Source of the DNA: Bacteroidales bacterium
GTDB lineage: Bacteria > Bacteroidota > Bacteroidia > Bacteroidales > GCA-2748055
Direction of reading: 5' to 3'
Length of the DNA stretch: 5,851 bases
Assembly: GCA_023135025.1 (NCBI GenBank)
Contig: JAGLTY010000147.1
Span: 1-5,851, forward strand
This document shows, piece after piece, positions 1 through 5,851 of the stretch; the first letter of the stretch is position 1; the number at the start of each line of letters is the position of its first letter. The position numbers were made by a program, and so were the translations under genes. The notes under the pieces were generated by a model, which saw only the letters and a list, made by a program, of their open reading frames with translations, did not search any database and was not told the DNA's origin.

Positions 1-851
1 TTCACAGTATCAGGATACTTTGCATAAGCTTCTATCAGAATTTCCAGCGCCATCAAAGTATCGCCCATGGTCATATAATCCAACTTTATCTGGAGATAGG
101 TGTTTGGTCCGCCGAAATCGGCATCAGCCAACTGCTTATAGTATTCGATGGCCTTCTTGTAGAGTTCATTATTATCGGTCTTACCTGCAATCTCCCTGGC
201 AATAATACCGGAATACTGGATCATCACTGTATCCATTTCACCGGCAAAAAGGCTCAGCTGATTGATTTCCAGAACGTCCTCAAAAGAACCTAGAGCACCC
301 TCGTAATCTTCAGAATAATAGGAATTTACACCCTGCCTCTTTAATAATGCCTTTACTGCAATATAACCCTCCTTTATCTTTTGTTCCAGCTTGCCTGAAG
401 CGTCAAGTTCCAGTGCTTTCTTATAGGCATCAATTGAAACCCTCAGTGGATCCTCAACAATGGGGTTAACTCTCTCCCACTGTTGCAGAACACCATCCAC
501 AAAAAGATATTTCATACTCTCATAGATATAGGTCTCATGAAGAGAGCCATCTTCCATGGTCTCGTTTTCAATACTTATGGGTTGCTTGTAGAAGAGGGTG
601 AGCATTTTGGAGTCCATCCCCTCCTGGGTCTGTTCCAGTCCAATGTTAAAAACATCCTGGAAGAGGTCTCCCCTCTTCAGCCAGGTAGCTGCTTTTACAC
701 TCTTTTTCGGATCCTGAATTTCCGAATCACTTTTTTCAACTTTCTTCTTTACCGTACTGGGTTTCAGAAGAACAACAGTTGAACCCATATCCTGGGCATT
801 CAGTCCGATTACAGCTGTGGCAATGATTATCAGCGTTACTAACTTTCTCAT
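1..851 (-). CDS. Exported tetratricopeptide-repeat protein, 3' end cut by window edge
   Basis: The reading frame is open from an ATG at 849-851 to the window edge, giving 283 complete codons with no stop, so the C-terminus is missing. Residues 1-19 look like a Sec signal peptide: MRK, a hydrophobic core (LVTLIIIATAVIG), then Leu-Asn-Ala before Gln20. The mature protein is therefore probably periplasmic or envelope-associated. Residues about 30-60 are Lys-rich and low in complexity. Degenerate TPR helices follow at about 138-152 (AYKKALELD), 166-199 (YYSEDYEGALGSFEDVLEIN), 212-245 (YKKAIEYYKQLADADF) and 249-282 (TYLQIKLDYM to ILIEAYAKYP). TPRs are protein-binding scaffolds, and no catalytic motif is visible. 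The gene lies 74 bases downstream of gyrA on the same strand, with its own likely promoter and no Shine-Dalgarno sequence. The TPR and export calls are firm; the partner and role are unknown. Confidence 0.87.
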   Translation of the reverse strand, partial: MRKLVTLIIIATAVIGLNAQDMGSTVVLLKPSTVKKKVEKSDSEIQDPKKSVKAATWLKRGDLFQDVFNIGLEQTQEGMDSKMLTLFYKQPISIENETMEDGSLHETYIYESMKYLFVDGVLQQWERVNPIVEDPLRVSIDAYKKALELDASGKLEQKIKEGYIAVKALLKRQGVNSYYSEDYEGALGSFEDVLEINQLSLFAGEMDTVMIQYSGIIAREIAGKTDNNELYKKAIEYYKQLADADFGGPNTYLQIKLDYMTMGDTLMALEILIEAYAKYPDTV

Positions 852-925
852 ATTGATTGTGGTTAATTTGATTCCAAAAATACAATTTTCTCTATTACCT
901 TCAAATAGAATGCCAGAACAGTTTT
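852..925. other. gyrA-TPR intergenic gap
   Basis: This 74-base, AT-rich gap separates the gyrA stop codon from the start of the TPR gene. It contains the promoter at 875-905. I see no inverted repeat followed by a T-run on the minus strand, so no intrinsic terminator for gyrA can be called. gyrA transcripts may end by another route or continue into the TPR gene. Confidence 0.8.
875..905 (-). promoter_or_regulatory. Bacteroidota-type sigma(ABfr) promoter for the TPR gene
   Basis: Read on the minus strand, TTTG (905-902) is followed by 19 bases and then TATTTTTG (882-875). This matches the Bacteroidota primary-sigma consensus of a -33 TTTG and a -7 TAnnTTTG exactly, with a usual spacing. Transcription would start near 868-872, giving a leader of about 20 bases before the ATG at 851. 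The leader is AT-rich and has no Shine-Dalgarno sequence, which is normal for this phylum. The TPR gene can therefore be transcribed independently of gyrA, although read-through is also possible because no terminator hairpin is evident in the gap. This is a sequence match only. Confidence 0.7.
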
Positions 926-3415
926 CTATTCTACAACAGTCTCATCTTCCGCTTTATTATCATCACCATTTTCATTATTGGCAGGTACCTGTGTGGCGGC
1001 GGCAATCTGATCCCCGTCTCTCAGGTTTATCAGCCTTACACCCTGTGTGTTACGACCCATAACCCTTACACCACGAACGGCCAGCCTGATGGCAATTCCA
1101 TTTTCGGTAATAATCATCAGGTCATCATCATCTGTCACTGCCTTTATGGCTATCAGGTCACCTGTTTTATCGGTAATATTGATGGTTTTGACACCTTTCC
1201 CACCCCGATTGGTAATCCGGTAGTCCTCCAGGGCAGAACGTTTTCCAAATCCATTCTTAGAGATAACCAGGATATCCTGTTCCCCCTGTCTGGCAGTAAC
1301 CATTCCGACCACCTCATCTTTGGCCCCCCCAAGGGTAACCCCTTTTACGCCCGATGCGGTTCTTCCAACAGCCCTTACTGTCTCTTCATGAAAACGAATC
1401 GCTTTTCCGGAACGGACAGCCAGCATCATCTCCATGTTTCCATCGGTTAGCCTGGCATCCAGGAGGGTATCCCCTTCCCTTACCAGAATGGCGTTGATCC
1501 CGTTCTGGCGGGGCCTTGAGTAAGCCTCCAGCTTGGTTTTCTTGATCACACCCTTCTTGGTGGCCAGAACAATATAGTTGTTGTTGATATACTCGTTGTC
1601 TTTCAGGTTCTTCACATTAACAAAGGTCTTGACCGTATCCTCCTTCTCAATATTGATCAGGTTCTGGATGGCCCTTCCCTTGGTTGCACGAGCTCCCTCC
1701 GGGATCTGGTATACCTTGAGCCAGTAACACTTTCCGTTCTCGGTAAAGAACAGAATGGTATTGTGCATGGTGGCTACAAACATATTCACCATAAAATCCT
1801 CCTCCCTGGTGGTGCTTCCTTTGGCACCCACTCCTCCCCTGTTCTGGGTACGAAACTCATGAAGCGGGGTACGCTTAATATAGCCAAGCTTGGAGATGGT
1901 GATGACCATATCATCATCTGCATAGAAATCCTCGGGATCGAATTCACCTTCATCAGGTACCATTTCAGTTCTTCGCTCATCCCCAAACTTCTCTTTCACC
2001 TCCTGAAGCTCCTCTTTGATGATCTCCATACGCAGTCCATCATCGGAAAGTACCTTCTTGAAGTACTCAATCATCTTCATCAACTCGTCGAACTCCGCGC
2101 GTAGCTTATCACGCTCAAGACCCACCAGGCGCTGCAGTCTCATATCAAGAATGGCCCGGGCCTGGATCTCTGTGAATCCAAACTTCTCCATCAGCCCTTC
2201 CCTCGCCTCATCAGGTGTTCTCGAGGCCCTGATCAATGCAATCACCTCATCAATATGGTCCAGCGCCTTCAACAGCCCTTCCAGGATATGGGACCTCTTC
2301 TCGGCCTGATCCAGCTCATACTGCGTACGACGCACCACCACATCATGCCTGTGATTCACAAAATGGACGATGATCTGCTTCAGGTTCAGTGTACGAGGAC
2401 GCCCTTTCACCAGCGCAATGTTATTGACATTGAAAGAGGTCTGTAACTGAGTGTATTTCAATAAATTATTTAAAACAACATGTGCGCTGGCCTCCCTCTT
2501 CATGATGATCACAATGCGCATTCCCTGTCGGTCCGATTCATCATTAATATAGGAGATCCCTTCGATCTTCTTCTCATTGATCAAATCGGCAGTTTTGCGA
2601 ATAAGTTCAGCCTTGTTAACCAGGTAAGGTATCTCTGTAATAATAATCTTCTCCCGGCCCGAATCTGTAACCTCAATTTCACTTTTGGCCCTGACAACGA
2701 TCCTTCCCCTACCGGTCTCATAAGCCTCCTTCACACCATTGTATCCATAAATGATACCACCTGTGGGGAAATCGGGTGCTTTCAGGATCTCCGTAAGCTC
2801 GCTAATCTCAATATCATTGTTTTCAATATAGGCCACGATGGTGTCAACCGAATCACTGAGGTTATGGGGTGGCATATTGGTGGCCATTCCCACCGCAATA
2901 CCGGATGTTCCATTGATCAGCAGGGTCGGGACACGGGTAGGCATTACAGTAGGCTCTTCCAGCGTATCGTCAAAATTGAGCTGAAAATCCACGGTATTTT
3001 TGTCCAGGTCAGCCATGCTCACCTCTGCGATCTTCTGCAGACGGGCTTCAGTATATCTCATAGCAGCCGGGCTGTCCCCGTCTACCGATCCAAAGTTCCC
3101 CTGACCTTCCACCAGTGGATAACGTAACGACCACTCCTGTGCCATTCTTACCATGGCATCATATACTGAAGAGTCACCGTGCGGATGGTATTTACCCAGT
3201 ACCTCTCCAACTATCCTTGCTGATTTTTTATAGGGCCTGTTTGAAAAAACTCCCAGTTCCGACATCCCAAAAAGCACCCTGCGGTGAACCGGTTTCAGAC
3301 CATCTCTAACATCAGGTAAAGCGCGTGAAACAATCACTGACATCGAGTAATCGATGTAAGCTGATTTCATTTCCTCCTCGATGTTAATTCTCAGTATTTT
3401 TTCTCCTTCTGCCAT
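926..3415 (-). CDS. gyrA: DNA gyrase subunit A
   Basis: This is a complete gene of 829 codons, from ATG at 3413-3415 to TAG at 926-928. GyrA is the breakage-reunion subunit of the A2B2 gyrase, which adds negative supercoils to DNA using ATP hydrolysed by GyrB. The N-terminus ([20 protein letters not shown]) is typical of Bacteroidota GyrA. The winged-helix and tower domains span about residues 30-490. The catalytic Tyr is residue 121 ([10 protein letters not shown]. coli Tyr122), and the DNA-intercalating Ile is residue 173 ([10 protein letters not shown]). The quinolone-determining residues are Ser82 and Asp86 (E. coli Ser83 and Asp87), both of the susceptible type. The C-terminal beta-pinwheel covers about 500-810. 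Its GyrA box at 524-530 reads QNRGGVG instead of the E. coli QRRGGKG. An acidic tail ends the protein (residues 813-829). Length and the box argue for GyrA rather than ParC. The gene diverges from clpC; no gyrB is in view. Confidence 0.98.
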   Translation of the reverse strand: MAEGEKILRINIEEEMKSAYIDYSMSVIVSRALPDVRDGLKPVHRRVLFGMSELGVFSNRPYKKSARIVGEVLGKYHPHGDSSVYDAMVRMAQEWSLRYPLVEGQGNFGSVDGDSPAAMRYTEARLQKIAEVSMADLDKNTVDFQLNFDDTLEEPTVMPTRVPTLLINGTSGIAVGMATNMPPHNLSDSVDTIVAYIENNDIEISELTEILKAPDFPTGGIIYGYNGVKEAYETGRGRIVVRAKSEIEVTDSGREKIIITEIPYLVNKAELIRKTADLINEKKIEGISYINDESDRQGMRIVIIMKREASAHVVLNNLLKYTQLQTSFNVNNIALVKGRPRTLNLKQIIVHFVNHRHDVVVRRTQYELDQAEKRSHILEGLLKALDHIDEVIALIRASRTPDEAREGLMEKFGFTEIQARAILDMRLQRLVGLERDKLRAEFDELMKMIEYFKKVLSDDGLRMEIIKEELQEVKEKFGDERRTEMVPDEGEFDPEDFYADDDMVITISKLGYIKRTPLHEFRTQNRGGVGAKGSTTREEDFMVNMFVATMHNTILFFTENGKCYWLKVYQIPEGARATKGRAIQNLINIEKEDTVKTFVNVKNLKDNEYINNNYIVLATKKGVIKKTKLEAYSRPRQNGINAILVREGDTLLDARLTDGNMEMMLAVRSGKAIRFHEETVRAVGRTASGVKGVTLGGAKDEVVGMVTARQGEQDILVISKNGFGKRSALEDYRITNRGGKGVKTINITDKTGDLIAIKAVTDDDDLMIITENGIAIRLAVRGVRVMGRNTQGVRLINLRDGDQIAAATQVPANNENGDDNKAEDETVVE

Positions 3416-3508
3416 CTGATTGCAACTAGTTAATTACCAATATCTTATATCTGAGTTATCGACACATTTTAATAACACACGAAAATAGTCATTTCCACCC
3501 TAAAAACC

Positions 3509-3537
3509 TTGATTTTAATGCGCTTTTATTAACATTG
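3509..3537 (+). promoter_or_regulatory. Alternative candidate clpC promoter
   Basis: TTG (3509-3511) is followed by 18 bases and then TAACATTG (3530-3537), which differs from TAnnTTTG at one position (ATTG for TTTG). Transcription from here would start near 3541-3544 and give a conventional leader of nearly 60 bases. It competes with the candidate at 3565-3595, and both could be real or chance matches. Confidence 0.25.
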
Positions 3538-3564
3538 AACTGTTTATAATAGATGGGTGTTTTA

Positions 3565-3595
3565 TTGATAATCTCAAGCCTTATTAGTTACTTTG
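3565..3595 (+). promoter_or_regulatory. Candidate clpC promoter abutting the start codon
   Basis: TTG (3565-3567) is followed by 20 bases and then TTACTTTG (3588-3595), one mismatch from TAnnTTTG (second position). The final G is only four bases before the clpC ATG at 3600, so transcription would begin at or within a base or two of the start codon. That would give a leaderless mRNA. The match is imperfect and AT-rich sequence yields chance hits, so this is tentative. Confidence 0.3.
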
Positions 3596-3599
3596 TCGT

Positions 3600-5851
3600 A
3601 TGGATGCACAGTTTTCACAAAGGATAAAAGACGTACTGGGATATAGTAAAGAGGAAGCCGTCAGGCTGGGTAATTCTCATATCAGTGTGGAGCACCTTTT
3701 TCTCGGGATTCTGAGGGATGGTGAGGGGCTGGCCATTGATGTACTCGTGGTGCTCGGAGTTGAGCTATATGACCTGAGAATGGCCATTGAAAAGAGTATA
3801 CAGAATGATCAGCCATCAACTGTCACAGATCCTGATAGTTTGCCCCTTTTGAAAAGTGCAGAGAGAATATTGAAGCTTACACACCTTGAAGCACGTTCCA
3901 TGAAAGAGAAGACCATTGATACCAACCATCTGTTGCTGGCTATCCTTAAAGATGATAACAACTATGCCACCAGGTACCTGGTTGAAAACGATATCACCTA
4001 TAATAAAGTAAAGCAGGAGATCTCCGACTCCCAGCCTGAAAACCAGGCAGATTTCCCGGGAGATGAGGACGAAGAGGGTAAAGGTCCCTTCGGTGCCGGA
4101 GGACAGCAGGGAGGCTCTAAAGGCAGTTCAGGCTCCTCTCAGAAGAGCAGTTCCGATACCCCGGTTCTGGATAATTTTGGGATCGACCTGACCAAAGCAG
4201 CCGAAGAAGATCGCCTGGATCCCATTGTTGGCAGGGAGATTGAAATAGAGAGGCTGGCGCAGATCCTGAGCCGTCGCAAAAAGAACAACCCGATACTGAT
4301 CGGTGAACCCGGTGTGGGTAAATCGGCCATTGCAGAGGGACTTGCATTGCGGATTATTCAGCGTAAAGTAAGTCGTGTACTTTTCGACCAGCGGGTTGTA
4401 ACACTTGATCTGGCCTCCATTGTTGCCGGAACCAAGTACAGGGGACAGTTTGAGGAGCGCATGAAAGCGATCCTTAATGAACTGACAAAAAACCCCTCCA
4501 TCATATTGTTCATCGATGAGATTCATACCATCGTTGGAGCAGGTGGAGCCACAGGTTCGCTGGATGCGGCCAATATGCTGAAACCGGCACTTGCCAGGGG
4601 TGAGATACAATGTATTGGTGCCACTACCCTTGACGAATACAGACAACATATCGAAAAAGATGGTGCACTGGAGCGCAGGTTCCAGAAAGTTATGGTTGAT
4701 CCCACCTCCCCGGAGGAGACCATCGATATCCTTATGAATATCAAAGAGCGTTACGAGGAGCACCACAATGTGAACTACACTGATGACGCCATAAAAGCCT
4801 GTGTGAAGCTGACCCAGCGTTACATCAGCGATCGCCACCTGCCCGACAAGGCCATTGATGCCATGGATGAGTCCGGTTCAAGGGTTCATATCTCCAATAT
4901 TGTGGTTCCCAATCAGATAGTGGAACTTGAGAAGGAGATTGAAGTGACCAAACAGGATAAGATCCAGGCAGTCAAGAACCAGAACTTCGAAAAAGCTGCC
5001 AGTTACAGGGATAGGGAGAAAGAGTTGCTGGACAGGCTCGACTCTGAAAAGAAGAAGTGGGAGAAGGAGCTCTCTCAGAACAGGGAGACAGTTGATGAGG
5101 AGAAAGTGGCCGAAGTGGTGGCCATGATGACCGGTGTGCCGGTACAGAGGATCGCACAGGCCGAAGGTGCCAGGCTGCTGAAGATGGCAGATGAACTCAG
5201 AGGAAGTGTTATTGGTCAGGATGAAGCGATCGGTAAAGTGGTTAAGTCTATCCAGCGCAACAGGGCCGGTCTAAAGGACCCGAACAAACCTATCGGCACC
5301 TTTGTATTCCTGGGCCCAACTGGAGTTGGCAAAACACAGATGGCCAAAGTACTGGCTGAATATCTATTCGAATCCATTGACAACCTGATCCGCATCGACA
5401 TGAGCGAGTATATGGAGAAGTTCTCCGTATCGAGACTGGTGGGGGCTCCTCCGGGATATGTAGGCTATGAAGAGGGTGGTCAGCTTACAGAAAAAGTGCG
5501 CCGGAAGCCCTATGCAGTGATACTGCTTGATGAGATTGAAAAGGCACATCCCGATGTATTCAACATTTTGTTACAGGTGCTTGACGAGGGACAGCTCACC
5601 GATAGCCTGGGAAGACGCGTCGACTTCAGGAACACCATCGTAATCATGACCTCTAATATCGGAACCCGTGAATTGAAAGACTTTGGACAGGGCGTGGGAT
5701 TCGCTACTAAAGCCAGGCAGGATGCAGCCAATGAATACTCCAAAGGCGTGATTCAGAAGGCTTTGAAACGGGCCTTTGCTCCTGAATTCCTGAATCGTAT
5801 AGACGACGTGGTTCTCTTTAATACCCTCTCCAGGGACGATATCCATAAGAT
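3600..5851 (+). CDS. clpC: ClpC-type AAA+ unfoldase of the ClpCP protease, 3' end cut by window edge
   Basis: The frame is open from ATG at 3600 to the right edge, giving 750 complete codons; roughly 80-100 C-terminal residues are probably missing. ClpC hexamers unfold substrates with ATP and feed them to ClpP in the cytoplasm. Two Clp-N repeats lie at about 5-66 and 80-142. An acidic, then Gly/Ser-rich linker follows (155-187). AAA ring 1 has Walker A GEPGVGKS (235-242), Walker B LFIDE (303-307), pore loop KYRG (279-282) and Arg359/360. A short coiled-coil middle domain with a UVR-like stretch ([15 protein letters not shown], 462-476) marks ClpC; ClpB has a much longer one. Ring 2 has Walker A GPTGVGKT (572-579), Walker B LLDE (642-645), pore loop GYVG (619-622) and Arg733 (FLNRID). 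The Val-Gly-Phe at 699-701 is the expected ClpP-docking motif. This start matches the family N-terminus; no Shine-Dalgarno sequence precedes it. Confidence 0.97.
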   Translation, partial: MDAQFSQRIKDVLGYSKEEAVRLGNSHISVEHLFLGILRDGEGLAIDVLVVLGVELYDLRMAIEKSIQNDQPSTVTDPDSLPLLKSAERILKLTHLEARSMKEKTIDTNHLLLAILKDDNNYATRYLVENDITYNKVKQEISDSQPENQADFPGDEDEEGKGPFGAGGQQGGSKGSSGSSQKSSSDTPVLDNFGIDLTKAAEEDRLDPIVGREIEIERLAQILSRRKKNNPILIGEPGVGKSAIAEGLALRIIQRKVSRVLFDQRVVTLDLASIVAGTKYRGQFEERMKAILNELTKNPSIILFIDEIHTIVGAGGATGSLDAANMLKPALARGEIQCIGATTLDEYRQHIEKDGALERRFQKVMVDPTSPEETIDILMNIKERYEEHHNVNYTDDAIKACVKLTQRYISDRHLPDKAIDAMDESGSRVHISNIVVPNQIVELEKEIEVTKQDKIQAVKNQNFEKAASYRDREKELLDRLDSEKKKWEKELSQNRETVDEEKVAEVVAMMTGVPVQRIAQAEGARLLKMADELRGSVIGQDEAIGKVVKSIQRNRAGLKDPNKPIGTFVFLGPTGVGKTQMAKVLAEYLFESIDNLIRIDMSEYMEKFSVSRLVGAPPGYVGYEEGGQLTEKVRRKPYAVILLDEIEKAHPDVFNILLQVLDEGQLTDSLGRRVDFRNTIVIMTSNIGTRELKDFGQGVGFATKARQDAANEYSKGVIQKALKRAFAPEFLNRIDDVVLFNTLSRDDIHK

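Larger units (their letters stand above)
3416..3599. other. Divergent gyrA/clpC control region
   Basis: These 184 AT-rich bases lie between the gyrA and clpC start codons, so promoters for both genes should lie here. For clpC, two imperfect Bacteroidota-type promoters can be seen and are listed separately. For gyrA, the closest -7 match on the minus strand is TATTTTCG (3487-3480), one base off consensus and without a -33 element at the right distance, so I do not call it. Neither start codon has a Shine-Dalgarno sequence. I found no CIRCE element (TTAGCACTC with its inverted partner), so HrcA control of clpC is not suggested. No small ORF, tRNA or strong hairpin is apparent. Confidence 0.75.

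Noticed and set aside
2480..3127. A 215-codon open frame on the plus strand opposite gyrA
   Set aside because: It lies wholly antisense to well-conserved gyrA sequence, has a composition expected of a complementary-frame shadow, and resembles no protein I recognise.
926..3415. gyrA considered as parC
   Set aside because: The N-terminus, the length of 829 residues, a recognisable GyrA box and the complete pinwheel with acidic tail fit GyrA better than ParC.
3514..3532. Short inverted repeat (TTAAT ... ATTAA) between gyrA and clpC, considered as an operator or terminator
   Set aside because: The arms are only five bases of A and T in AT-rich sequence, so chance is an adequate explanation, and it does not match CIRCE or a terminator.
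3545..3550. TATAAT, a perfect E. coli-type -10 hexamer upstream of clpC
   Set aside because: No TTGACA-like element lies about 17 bases upstream, and Bacteroidota primary sigma factors use a different consensus.
4128..4838. A 236-codon open frame on the minus strand opposite clpC
   Set aside because: It overlaps the conserved ring 1 of ClpC entirely and shows no domain, promoter or sensible context. It is an antisense shadow.
3600..5851. clpC considered as clpB or clpA
   Set aside because: The middle domain is too short for ClpB and carries a UVR-like motif. A Val-Gly-Phe ClpP-docking motif is present, which ClpB lacks, and the N-terminal and linker pattern fits ClpC better than ClpA.

Overview
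The window comes from a chromosomal housekeeping region of a member of the Bacteroidota, probably a Bacteroidales/Marinilabiliales-type organism. The evidence is: (1) the GyrA and ClpC protein sequences are of the Bacteroidota type; (2) no gene start has a Shine-Dalgarno sequence, and the upstream regions are AT-rich; (3) one intergenic gap carries an exact match to the Bacteroidota promoter consensus (TTTG, 19 bases, TAnnTTTG); (4) the exported TPR protein has a signal peptide ending Leu-Asn-Ala/Gln, common in this phylum. The genus cannot be decided from the sequence alone.

Layout: Positions 1-851 (minus strand) hold the 5' part of a gene for an exported tetratricopeptide-repeat protein of unknown function, cut by the left edge. 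A 74-base gap (852-925) contains a convincing promoter for it. Positions 926-3415 (minus) hold a complete gyrA of 829 codons with an intact catalytic tyrosine and quinolone-sensitive residues. A 184-base AT-rich gap (3416-3599) separates gyrA from the divergent gene clpC, which starts at 3600 on the plus strand and runs off the right edge after 750 codons. clpC encodes a two-ring AAA+ unfoldase with a ClpP-docking motif.

The genes do not form one pathway. gyrA maintains negative supercoiling, clpC serves regulated proteolysis, and the TPR protein probably acts outside the cytoplasm. The two minus-strand genes may be partly co-transcribed, but the TPR gene appears to have its own promoter. gyrA and clpC share only the divergent control region.

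I found no RNA gene, mobile element, CRISPR array, notable repeat or clear intrinsic terminator. Coding sequence fills about 95% of the window, and I see no undescribed system here. The points most worth a second look are the promoter architecture, including a possible leaderless clpC transcript, the altered GyrA box, and the uncharacterised exported TPR protein.
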